The translations under genes and the position numbers were made by a program. Shown here in pieces: positions 1-5,880 of a stretch of 5,939 bases of DNA (position 1 is the first letter of the stretch; the number at the start of each line of letters is the position of its first letter). Source of the stretch: JBAZTA01 sp964588175 (GTDB lineage Bacteria; Omnitrophota; Gorgyraeia; Gygaellales; Profunditerraquicolaceae); the NCBI GenBank assembly GCA_964588175.1, contig CAZPNW010000123.1:1-5939 (forward strand), read 5' to 3'. The notes under the pieces are model-generated. The model saw nothing but the letters and a program-made list of their open reading frames with translations. It made no database searches and was not told where the DNA came from.

Positions 1-311
1 GGATGGATCAAAGGCTCATCCCCCTGTATATTAACCACGACCTTCACATCCAATGGATTAATAACTTCAATGATCCGGTCGGTCCCGCAGATATGCCCCC
101 GGGCGGTTAAAACCACCTTTGCGCCGAAATCCCTTGCTACCGCGGCAACATGCTCATCATCGCAGGCAATGATCAGGTCATCCAGGATCAGTGCCTGTTT
201 GGCCCGTTCCCAGACATGCTGCAGCATTGGTTTACCCAAAATATCCACTAAGACCTTACCTTCAAGCCTAGTGGAAGAATACCTCGCCGGAATAATACCG
301 ATAACATCCAT
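1..311 (-). CDS. kdsB: 3-deoxy-manno-octulosonate cytidylyltransferase (CMP-Kdo synthetase), N-terminal part, cut by window edge
   Basis: KdsB transfers CMP from CTP to Kdo, giving CMP-Kdo and pyrophosphate, in the cytoplasm; this activates Kdo for transfer to lipid A. Reading the minus strand from ATG at 311 gives 103 complete codons open to the window edge; the rest of the gene (family length about 240-260 residues) lies outside. Visible family motifs are the nucleotide-binding stretch IIPARYSSTRLEGK (residues 6-19), GKPMLQHVWERA (26-37), the CDDEHVAAVARDFGA region (50-64), HICGTDRI (73-80) and NIQGDEPLI (94-102), whose Asp is the metal-binding acid in this family. The start is 6 nt after the rfaE1 stop. 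An AAGGAA Shine-Dalgarno-like sequence (324-329, minus strand) sits 12 nt upstream, inside the end of rfaE1, so the two are probably co-transcribed and translationally coupled. The product identity is firm; only truncation by the window limits it. Confidence 0.93.
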   Translation of the reverse strand, partial: MDVIGIIPARYSSTRLEGKVLVDILGKPMLQHVWERAKQALILDDLIIACDDEHVAAVARDFGAKVVLTARGHICGTDRIIEVINPLDVKVVVNIQGDEPLIH

Positions 312-317
312 CGTTTT

Positions 318-1346
318 CTATATTTCCTTCAAGTCGGACAACCTACCCAGGAGTTCTTCCCGGCTGGTTACCGCCGTTCCCATTTTACCGACTACAATGC
401 CGGCAGCTACATTGGCAATACGCGCCGCTTCCAATTTGGTCGCCTTACTGGAAAGCCCTAAGGTAAATGTCGCGATGACCGTATCTCCCGCGCCTGAAAC
501 ATCAAAGACCTCCTGGGCCACTGTCGGGATATGGGTCTTTAAACCATTCTTCTCAAAAAGGCGCATGCCGCTTTCCCCGAGGGTAACCAGGATAGAATCC
601 AAATCCAAATATTTCAGGATACTCTCCGCGGCCTTATCGATATCTCTGTCGCTGGCCAGGCGGGGGACATTAAACTTAAAACGGTTCTTCGTATCCTTGA
701 TCTTTAAATTCTTAATGGCATTTTCCAGCTCTTTACGATTCGGAGTAATGGAAGTAGCCCCGCGATAATACTGAAAATGGTCTTCTTTAGGATCAACGAT
801 GACGATTTTCTTAGAGGCATGCGCGAGTGCTACCACTTCTGCGAGCAAATGCTTATTGATAACGCCTTTACCGTAATCTTCAATGATGACCGCGTCAAAT
901 CGTTTGATCGAACGCTTCACAAAAGCGGCGATCTTACGGTTAAAATCCAGCGGGAGCGGCTCAACATGCTCCCAATCAAGCCTGACGATCTGTTGGTGGC
1001 CGCCGATAATACGGGTCTTGACCGTCGTATAACGGTGAGGGTCAACAAAAACCCCATCAACTGAAATCTTGCGCTTCTTTAATTCGGATAAAAGAATGTC
1101 CGTATTCTTATCTTTACCGATGGCCCCTACCAGGCAAACATCGGCGTCAAAAGACCGGATATTATTTGCCACGTTTGCCGCCCCTCCCGGGACAAAAGTA
1201 TGCTTTTTAGCCCATACCACCGGCACCGGCGCCTCGGGAGAAATACGGTCAACATCACCCCAAATATACTCATCCAGGATCAAATCACCCAAAACCAGGA
1301 TATTTTTCCCGGAAAAACTATCAATCACTTCTTTTAAATTACCCAT
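318..1346 (-). CDS. rfaE1: D-glycero-beta-D-manno-heptose-7-phosphate kinase (RfaE1/HldA type, single domain)
   Basis: This is a 342-residue PfkB-family sugar kinase that phosphorylates heptose-7-phosphate at C1 in the ADP-heptose pathway for the LPS inner core. Visible features are GDLILDEYIWG (20-30), RISPEAPVPV (34-43), which is characteristic of the HldE kinase domain, the first PfkB signature GGAANVANN (54-62), EDYGKG (156-161), TPNRKE (201-206), TLGESGM (255-261) and the second PfkB signature DVSGAGDTV (282-290) with catalytic Asp288. The length matches the kinase domain alone. The C-terminal cytidylyltransferase domain of the bifunctional E. coli HldE is absent, so adenylylation must come from a separate protein. 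ATG at 1346 is the only usable start: an in-frame stop lies at 1359-1361 and no ATG/GTG/TTG codon lies between. No clear Shine-Dalgarno sequence precedes it. It lies 6 nt ahead of kdsB, so both probably form one LPS-precursor operon. Confidence 0.93.
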   Translation of the reverse strand: MGNLKEVIDSFSGKNILVLGDLILDEYIWGDVDRISPEAPVPVVWAKKHTFVPGGAANVANNIRSFDADVCLVGAIGKDKNTDILLSELKKRKISVDGVFVDPHRYTTVKTRIIGGHQQIVRLDWEHVEPLPLDFNRKIAAFVKRSIKRFDAVIIEDYGKGVINKHLLAEVVALAHASKKIVIVDPKEDHFQYYRGATSITPNRKELENAIKNLKIKDTKNRFKFNVPRLASDRDIDKAAESILKYLDLDSILVTLGESGMRLFEKNGLKTHIPTVAQEVFDVSGAGDTVIATFTLGLSSKATKLEAARIANVAAGIVVGKMGTAVTSREELLGRLSDLKEI

Positions 1347-1403
1347 ACTATATTGAATTTAGCTTGGAGATTTCACTCTGCAAAGGATTAGAATAACTTT
1401 ATA

Positions 1404-1431
1404 ATTTTATCATAATTCCAGATTAAAGCAA
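1404..1431 (-). promoter_or_regulatory. Candidate sigma-70-type promoter for rfaE1-kdsB
   Basis: On the minus strand TTGCTT (-35, positions 1426-1431) is followed after 16 bp by TAAAAT (-10, positions 1404-1409). This matches consensus at four of six and five of six positions. Transcription would start near 1397, leaving a leader of about 50 nt. The region is AT-rich, so a chance match is quite possible; it is the best pair I see for this direction. Confidence 0.35.
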
Positions 1432-1443
1432 CTAGATTAATAA

Positions 1444-1484
1444 AAAGGTAATCGGTTCTCGGTTTTCGGTGATCGGTTACCTTT
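1444..1484. repeat. Inverted repeat / hairpin with a 14-bp stem (terminator-like on the minus strand)
   Basis: AAAGGTAA (1444-1451) is matched exactly by TTACCTTT (1477-1484). If transcribed rightward, the stem extends to 14 pairs (1444-1457 with 1471-1484) using three G-U pairs, leaving a 13-nt loop. Read on the minus strand the hairpin is followed by TTTTTATTAA, which resembles a weak intrinsic terminator. No gene on that strand ends here, so it might insulate rfaE1 from antisense transcription or be part of a repeat element. The symmetry is directly visible; the role is unknown. Confidence 0.6.
1452..1479. repeat. Four tandem phased heptamers, TCGGTNN
   Basis: Four exact 7-bp units run end to end: TCGGTTC (1452-1458), TCGGTTT (1459-1465), TCGGTGA (1466-1472) and TCGGTTA (1473-1479). 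The first five bases are invariant. Tandem heptamers of this kind occur as dispersed short repeats in some bacterial genomes, cyanobacteria being the classic case. Here they sit in the divergent promoter region inside the hairpin at 1444-1484. Whether they bind a protein or are a neutral repeat cannot be told from the sequence. Confidence 0.6.
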
Positions 1485-1532
1485 AAAAATAGCACACTAT
1501 TCATTAATTCTAGTCATCGATCACCAAAAACC
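1461..1532. repeat. Second, longer-range inverted repeat overlapping the heptamers
   Basis: GGTTTTCGGTGATC (1461-1474) is complementary at 13 of 14 positions to GATCACCAAAAACC (1519-1532), with one C-A mismatch at 1467/1526. The 44-nt spacer (1475-1518) is AT-rich and shows no gene. The left arm uses the same bases as the hairpin at 1444-1484, so in a single-stranded molecule the two foldings would compete. The right arm ends 10 bp before the candidate -35 of the pilus operon. Confidence 0.55.
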
Positions 1533-1542
1533 AAAAAAAATC

Positions 1543-1570
1543 TTGACAAATCAGACAATCATATTAATAT
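1543..1570 (+). promoter_or_regulatory. Candidate sigma-70-type promoter for the HTH-pilNOPQM operon
   Basis: A perfect TTGACA (-35) lies at 1543-1548. TAATAT (1565-1570) follows after a 16-bp spacer as the likeliest -10, within the AT-only run 1561-1577; overlapping hexamers at 17-19 bp spacing could serve instead. Transcription would begin near 1577, giving a leader of about 70 nt before the ATG at 1646. The consensus -35 and the position ahead of a six-gene co-directional cluster make this the strongest regulatory call in the window. Confidence 0.6.
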
Positions 1571-1578
1571 ATATTTAA

Positions 1579-1604
1579 CTATAGTAAAGCATAACATTCT
1601 ATAG
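1579..1604. promoter_or_regulatory. Paired CTATAG palindromes, possible operator at the transcription start
   Basis: Two identical palindromic hexamers, CTATAG, lie at 1579-1584 and 1599-1604, exactly 20 bp apart and thus roughly on the same helix face. The first extends to the 8-bp palindrome ACTATAGT (1578-1585). They fall just downstream of the proposed -10, where a bound protein would block transcription. The first gene of the operon encodes a small MerR-type DNA-binding protein, so autoregulation is an attractive but untested idea. In AT-rich DNA such a pair can arise by chance. Confidence 0.3.
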
Positions 1605-1645
1605 CTAGATATAACTGGCCATAAAAGAGGCTCACCGGGTCGCTT

Positions 1646-1843
1646 ATGAAAAAAGATTATTTCACCACAAAAGATGTATTGAAAAAGATCGGCATCTCGC
1701 GCTCAACGCTCTTCTTATGGTTCTGGAACAAAAAGATCCCCGAGGTAAAAAAGGACCGTAACGGTTACCGCATTTTTACACAAGAAGATATCGAAACGAT
1801 ACTCAGCTACAAGAATAAGCTCATTTTACCAGGGGACAAATAG
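1646..1843 (+). CDS. Small MerR-type helix-turn-helix DNA-binding protein
   Basis: This 65-residue protein consists almost only of a MerR/HTH_17-type DNA-binding domain. Its parts are YFTTKDVLKKIGISRSTLFL (5-24) forming the helix-turn-helix, WFWNKKIPEV (25-34), and a wing with the typical RNGYRIFTQEDIETI pattern (38-52). No effector-binding domain or dimerising coiled coil follows, so it is far shorter than full MerR regulators (about 110-150 residues) and resembles excisionase-like or stand-alone HTH proteins. ATG at 1646 is the only start, since an in-frame stop lies at 1622-1624. AGAGG at 1626-1630 is a possible but distant ribosome site (15 nt). It heads the pilus operon, 3 nt before pilN, which suggests an operon-specific regulator. 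An alternative is a DNA-binding protein with unrelated targets that is simply co-transcribed. The fold is well supported; the target is unknown. Confidence 0.85.
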   Translation: MKKDYFTTKDVLKKIGISRSTLFLWFWNKKIPEVKKDRNGYRIFTQEDIETILSYKNKLILPGDK

Positions 1844-1846
1844 CCG

Positions 1847-2515
1847 ATGCCGCTGATTAATTTATTGCCGAACGCAGACAAAAAAGCCAGGAATATCGAT
1901 CTTACGGGAGCGACCCTCCAAAAAACAAAAGCACTTTCTTCCCATTTTATCAGCACTCTTTCTTTTTCTAAACCTATCCTGTTAACTTTAGCTTCTTTAC
2001 TGGCGATACTGGCCATATTATTTATCAGTGTCATAAGCAAAGAAAAAATAGTCGCATCTCTTGAGAAAACAAACTTGAATATTAAAAAGGATTATCTGAA
2101 GCTCGAAGCGCTCACAAAACAAAAAAACGAATTATCCGAGACATTCTCAAATCTCCAGGGCCTTTCCCACGGCAGCTTTTCTTGGGTGGAAAAGCTCGCC
2201 GCATTAACCGCTTCCCTGCCCCATCAGGTATGGATGACGCAATTAGCGGTCGAATTCACGCAAAACAAAGATGATTTCCAAAAACCGGTCAAGATCAAAA
2301 CATTATCCATTAAAGGCTCTGCTTATTCCTCGATAGACACCCAAGCGCTGATGTCGATCACTCAATTTATTGATACGCTTAAGAAAAATCAAACTTTCAG
2401 CAAAGACTACCATGATATCAAATTAGGCCCTTTGGAATCTGACAAGAAAAACAACCTGACTATTATGAACTTTACGATATTCTGCACCTATAATAAAAAC
2501 GATGAAAAAACTTAA
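1847..2515 (+). CDS. pilN: PilN-like inner-membrane alignment-complex protein
   Basis: PilN joins cytoplasmic PilM, through its short N-terminal tail, to periplasmic PilO. The 222-residue product has the hallmark INLLP at residues 4-8 (the PilM-docking motif of the family). One strong transmembrane segment follows (about 43-63, SKPILLTLASLLAILAILFI and onward), then a charged coiled-coil-prone stretch (65-103) and a ferredoxin-like periplasmic domain (about 112-214) containing the family-like SWVEKLAALTASLPHQVWM (112-130) and IKTLSIKGSAYS (150-161). The cytoplasmic N-terminus, about 42 residues, is longer than the roughly 20 usual in PilN. ATG at 1847 has AGGGGA (1831-1836) 10 nt upstream. 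The 3' end overlaps pilO by 14 nt. The GspL C-terminal region of type II secretion has a similar fold, but the INLLP start and separate PilM favour PilN. Confidence 0.87.
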   Translation: MPLINLLPNADKKARNIDLTGATLQKTKALSSHFISTLSFSKPILLTLASLLAILAILFISVISKEKIVASLEKTNLNIKKDYLKLEALTKQKNELSETFSNLQGLSHGSFSWVEKLAALTASLPHQVWMTQLAVEFTQNKDDFQKPVKIKTLSIKGSAYSSIDTQALMSITQFIDTLKKNQTFSKDYHDIKLGPLESDKKNNLTIMNFTIFCTYNKNDEKT

Positions 2516-3083
2516 AGAGTTACTCACTGACCCGAAGATAAAAACAACCGGCATCATCATAATCACTATCGGTATGGGCATCTTTTTCATAAGGATTGCA
2601 TACGGGCTCTGGGTTAAGAACAACGGCCTGAAAACACAGATCAAGAAATACAAAGAGATCATCGCCCAGGCAGCCAACATCCCTGCTTTAGAGAGATCCC
2701 TTCGCGCCGATATAGCAACATTGAATTCCAGGATAGCCGCATCCCAAGAAACATTCTTTACCAATGAGGAAAATATCTTTACCTCCTTAAGCCGTTACGC
2801 CCAGGATGAACATTTAAGCCTTACTCATCTGAACCCGGCAGAGAAAACAAAATACGCCATTCCTCATCGCGATGATATCTCTATCGGGCTTTTACCCCTG
2901 GCCATAAAAATGAATTGCGATTACCACCAGCTCAAAGCATTCCTCGCGCAAATCGAAGCATCCAAGAAAAACATTATCGTATCCGACATAAAAATAGAAA
3001 CTAATCAGCAAGAGACATGGAACCACAATATAAAAATAGACTTACAGATCCCGTTATTATATAATACAGGTGCTCATGAATAA
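2502..3083 (+). CDS. pilO: PilO-like inner-membrane alignment-complex protein
   Basis: PilO heterodimerises with PilN in the inner membrane and periplasm and contacts PilP. The 193-residue product has a short cytoplasmic N-terminus, one transmembrane helix (about 16-37), a coiled-coil-prone segment (about 40-86) and a C-terminal ferredoxin-like domain. That domain contains the PilO-type stretches LLPLAIKMNCDYHQLKAFLA (130-149) and IEASKKNIIVSDIKI (151-165). Primary sequence is poorly conserved in this family, so the call rests on architecture, the PilO-type motif and its place between pilN and pilP. ATG at 2502 lies inside the end of pilN (14-nt overlap) with no obvious Shine-Dalgarno sequence, so translation is probably coupled. 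GspM of type II secretion is the related alternative. Confidence 0.85.
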   Translation: MKKLKELLTDPKIKTTGIIIITIGMGIFFIRIAYGLWVKNNGLKTQIKKYKEIIAQAANIPALERSLRADIATLNSRIAASQETFFTNEENIFTSLSRYAQDEHLSLTHLNPAEKTKYAIPHRDDISIGLLPLAIKMNCDYHQLKAFLAQIEASKKNIIVSDIKIETNQQETWNHNIKIDLQIPLLYNTGAHE

Positions 3084-3465
3084 TTGGTTTAAAATACTGA
3101 TCGGCATTTTTTGTATCGTATCTGCTGTACCGGAAGCGTTCTTCAAAGCGGCATACAGTCAAAGCCAGCGGACGGATGCACCCGCGGGCTTTGAAAACCG
3201 CGATCCTTTTATCCCTTTAGTGGATGACCAGGGACAGATACGCACGAACTTCCAGAAACCATCCCTTGACACATTAATACCGCAGGTAACGCTTTTGGGG
3301 ATCAGTAAAGTCGGAGATACTTTTTACGCCCTTATCGACGGTGAGTTATTAAAAGAAGGGCACGTATTCAAAGGGCTGAAAATCGAATCCATTACTGAGG
3401 AGAAGGTCACGGTTTCTTACGGCGACAGACAATTTGACCTGAGCGGGAAAAAAGAGGAGAAATGA
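3076..3465 (+). CDS. pilP: PilP-like periplasmic protein linking PilNO to the secretin
   Basis: PilP bridges the PilN/PilO complex to the N-terminal domains of PilQ. From ATG at 3076 the product has 129 residues: a hydrophobic signal/anchor segment (about 5-28), the PilP hallmark RDPFIPL (42-48), a linker, and a C-terminal beta domain starting PQVTLLGI (69-76) and running through YALIDGELLKEGHVF and KVTVSYGDRQFDL (84-98, 110-122). Most PilP proteins are lipoproteins; here the only early Cys (residue 13) sits in a run GIFC that is not a lipobox. A GTG at 3070 is in frame, but ATG 3076 has an AGG (3068-3070) 5 nt upstream and was preferred. The start overlaps the pilO stop by 8 nt and the end overlaps pilQ by 4 nt. 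GspC's homology region is the distant alternative. Confidence 0.87.
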   Translation: MNNWFKILIGIFCIVSAVPEAFFKAAYSQSQRTDAPAGFENRDPFIPLVDDQGQIRTNFQKPSLDTLIPQVTLLGISKVGDTFYALIDGELLKEGHVFKGLKIESITEEKVTVSYGDRQFDLSGKKEEK

Positions 3466-4856
3466 TGACCGGGGATACCACGCACAAAAGATTGTTAGTG
3501 GCATGCGCAATGATCGTTTGGTTCTCTTCACTCGGGTACGCCCAAGAGAAAACAACGGCCCCCGCGGCAGCGAAACTTATCAGCCTGACCTTTAAAGATG
3601 TCAACATTGAAGACGCGCTGAAGGTCATCGCGGAAGCAAGCGGATTGAATATCATCCTGGACAACGATGTCAAAGCTAAAGTGAGCATCAATTTAAAAGA
3701 AGTCCCCTGGCAGGTAGCCCTCGACAACCTGCTTAAGACCAATGAATTCACCTATAAAAAACAGGGTAATATCATCCGCATCATAACCATGGAAACGCTT
3801 AAACGCGAAGAAGAAACACTGCCCCTGGTAACCAAGATTATCCTGCTTAATTTCGCGAAAGCCGAAGATATCCAGAAATCACTGGCAAAGATCATTTCAC
3901 CACGGGGGACTATCGAGATCAATATCCCCACAAACTCACTGATCGTCAGCGACTCTCCCGAAGCATTGTCGAAGATCGAAGAAGTCGTCTCCAAGCTCGA
4001 CACCCGGACACCGCAAGTCATGATCGAAGCGTTGATCATAAGCTTAAAACTTACCGACACGGACAAATCGGGTTTAGATTGGACCGCAACCAGCAAAAAA
4101 GTCCCGGAACGCTATATACAACAATCCCTGAAGGCGCCGACCTCAGCGGTAGATTTATTTTACGGTAAGACTATCCTGCCGGGGTGGAATTTTACCTCAC
4201 AGCTTAATCTTTTTGAAGAAGACAAGCGCGTCAATATCTTGGCTAACCCCCGGATTCTAACCCTGGACAATTTACCTGCTCAAATAGAAATAAACGAACA
4301 GGTCCCCTATACCTATGTATCGACAAGCACCGAAAGCTCATCGACGGTAACCAGCACTCAATTTAAAGATATCGGGATCAAGCTTCACGTGACCCCCCAC
4401 ATCACCAAAGACAAGATCATTTCCCTGAAAGTTAAGGGAGAACAAAGCTTTGTCGCTTCATTCGTCGGCAGCTCAAACGAGCCGTCGATCGATTCCCGGA
4501 AAGTCGAGACCAACTTCATGCTCAAAGACGGCGACACCGTAGTCATCGGCGGCCTGAAAAAGAAAGATTATACCAACACCGTTGATAAAATCCCGCTCCT
4601 CGGGGATATCCCCTTCATCGGGAAGATGCTCTTCAGCAAGATCGTCAAAGAAGCAGTTAACACGGAACTCATTATTTTTATTACTCCGCGGATCATGGAC
4701 GAATCAACCGTCCTTACCAAAAAAGAGGAATCAACGCTGGCGAAAGCGAAAGAAGAATTAGATAAAAAGGAACGGAAATCTTCACGGGACGAAATGATCT
4801 CTCATATTTTAAACGAACAGATGCCCGCCGAAGCGCTGCATACAACGACACGATGA
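3462..4856 (+). CDS. pilQ: PilQ-like type IV pilus secretin (short, no AMIN domains)
   Basis: This outer-membrane secretin should form the multimeric gated channel for the pilus. The 464-residue product has a signal peptide (hydrophobic 11-24, probable cleavage after GYA at residue 27) and an STN/N0 domain (about 39-95, with LTFKDVNIEDALKVIAEASG at 42-61). An N1 secretin domain follows (about 122-182, with NIPTNSLIVSDSPEALSKIE), then the secretin core (about 185-411) with NPRILTLDN (262-270), VVIGGLKKK (360-368) and the signature IPLLGDIPFIGKMLF (377-391). A charged 53-residue tail ends the protein. PilQ proteins usually carry N-terminal AMIN domains and exceed 600 residues; these are missing. 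One N0 plus one N1 fits PilQ better than GspD, which has N0-N3. ATG at 3462 overlaps the pilP stop as ATGA. The next codon is also ATG (3465), whose 5-nt distance from GAGGAG (3454-3459) makes it the likelier true start. Confidence 0.92.
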   Translation: MMTGDTTHKRLLVACAMIVWFSSLGYAQEKTTAPAAAKLISLTFKDVNIEDALKVIAEASGLNIILDNDVKAKVSINLKEVPWQVALDNLLKTNEFTYKKQGNIIRIITMETLKREEETLPLVTKIILLNFAKAEDIQKSLAKIISPRGTIEINIPTNSLIVSDSPEALSKIEEVVSKLDTRTPQVMIEALIISLKLTDTDKSGLDWTATSKKVPERYIQQSLKAPTSAVDLFYGKTILPGWNFTSQLNLFEEDKRVNILANPRILTLDNLPAQIEINEQVPYTYVSTSTESSSTVTSTQFKDIGIKLHVTPHITKDKIISLKVKGEQSFVASFVGSSNEPSIDSRKVETNFMLKDGDTVVIGGLKKKDYTNTVDKIPLLGDIPFIGKMLFSKIVKEAVNTELIIFITPRIMDESTVLTKKEESTLAKAKEELDKKERKSSRDEMISHILNEQMPAEALHTTTR

Positions 4857-5875
4857 AATCCCCATTCTCTTTCTTAAAGAAAAAGGCAAAAAAAACAGTC
4901 GGCCTTGATATCGGCAGCTATAACCTGAAAGTCGCAGAGATCAAGAAGAACGCCGACACCTGCATGCTGACCGCTGTAGGGACAAAAGATATCCGCCAAA
5001 CAACCGATTTACCCGGGGCAATACGGCAGCTTTTCGAAGAAGCAAAGATCACTTCCAAAGACGTCAATATATCGCTTGCCGGTGAAGGAGTCGTCGCCCG
5101 GCACCTCTCTTTACCGAAAATGAACGAAGAAGAGGTCAAAAAAGCGATCATGTATAAATTAGAAGACCATATCCCCTTTAAACCCGAAGACGCCTACGTT
5201 GATTTCCACATAGTCGGGGAAGAACTCAGTTCAAAGAATAAGATCCGGGTTTTTCTTGTCGCCACGCGCAAAGATTTCCTGGACAGCCGCGTGGAACTCA
5301 TCAAAAAAGCGGGGCTCAATCCCCAGATAATCACTATGGATACCCTGGCAGGGATGAATACGTTCTACTTAAATTATCCGGAGAAAACCCAAACCAATAT
5401 CACGCTCCTTAACATTGGAGATAAAACTTCAAACCTGCTCATCGCGCGGGAAAAAACACCGTATTTTGTGCGCGACGCCCGCTTTGGAGGAGAATCGGTC
5501 ACCGCGCTCCTGCAATCGAAATTAGCGTTAAATAAAGAGGAAGCGGAAGCATTAAAACATACCCTGAAGAACGCTTCGGCAGAAACCTATCGTATCATCA
5601 AAACTACGATCGCAACGTTATTAAACGAGATATTTGTTTCGATTGATTTTTTTGAGAACCTGACCGAACAGAAGATCGAAGAAGTTTATCTTTCAGGAGG
5701 GACCGCGCAGCTTTTCGGATTAACAGAATTCCTGAGCGGCTATCTGAATTTGGAGATTATCCCCTTAAACCCTTTCAAAAACCTGCCCCTTGCGCCTTAT
5801 CTCAATAAAGAAGACATCCAGCTTTTAGCTCCCTATCTTTCCGTTGCGGTCGGACTGGCGTTAGAACAAAACTAA
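4853..5875 (+). CDS. pilM: PilM, actin-like cytoplasmic ATPase-fold protein of the pilus alignment complex
   Basis: PilM is an FtsA/actin-fold protein that binds nucleotide and the N-terminal tail of PilN at the cytoplasmic face. The 340-residue length is normal for the family. Visible motifs are the phosphate-1 loop VGLDIGSYNLKVAEI (16-30), LEDHIPFKPEDAYVDF (103-118, a typical PilM stretch), the phosphate-2 loop LNIGDKTSNLLIA (186-198), FVRDARFGGESVT (205-217), the adenosine motif YLSGGTAQLFGL (279-290) and the terminal LSVAVGLALE (329-338). A basic N-terminus (FLKKKAKKT) precedes the fold. ATG at 4853 overlaps the pilQ stop as ATGA, which implies coupling; no clear ribosome site is seen. 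In the usual pilMNOPQ order this gene comes first, whereas here it is last. Motif content excludes FtsA, which has an extra SHS2-type 1C domain and a C-terminal membrane helix. Confidence 0.92.
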   Translation: MKSPFSFLKKKAKKTVGLDIGSYNLKVAEIKKNADTCMLTAVGTKDIRQTTDLPGAIRQLFEEAKITSKDVNISLAGEGVVARHLSLPKMNEEEVKKAIMYKLEDHIPFKPEDAYVDFHIVGEELSSKNKIRVFLVATRKDFLDSRVELIKKAGLNPQIITMDTLAGMNTFYLNYPEKTQTNITLLNIGDKTSNLLIAREKTPYFVRDARFGGESVTALLQSKLALNKEEAEALKHTLKNASAETYRIIKTTIATLLNEIFVSIDFFENLTEQKIEEVYLSGGTAQLFGLTEFLSGYLNLEIIPLNPFKNLPLAPYLNKEDIQLLAPYLSVAVGLALEQN

Positions 5876-5880
5876 CTATC

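Noticed and set aside
70..1356. Three long plus-strand open frames (70-768, 777-1064, 1069-1356) opposite rfaE1 and kdsB
   Set aside because: They are antisense shadows: low-complexity, Ser/Arg-rich translations with no family motifs, while the minus strand gives clear KdsB and RfaE1 motifs.
1444..1479. CRISPR array
   Set aside because: The repeats are only 7 bp and directly adjacent, with no spacers and no cas genes.
1577..1645. Riboswitch in the leader of the pilus operon
   Set aside because: The leader is about 70 nt; I see no conserved aptamer core (c-di-GMP was considered because of the pilus context) and no convincing helix before the start codon.
1807..5151. Minus-strand open frames within the pil genes (1807-2040, 2423-2764, 3349-3555, 3407-3751, 3752-4096, 4918-5151)
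   Set aside because: All lie opposite well-supported plus-strand genes, show no recognisable domains and have no independent start signals.
1847..5875. Reading the cluster as a type II secretion operon (GspL/M/C/D)
   Set aside because: INLLP in PilN, RDPFIPL in PilP, a separate full-length PilM and a secretin with only N0 and N1 all favour T4P. A hybrid system cannot be excluded without the ATPase and pilin genes.
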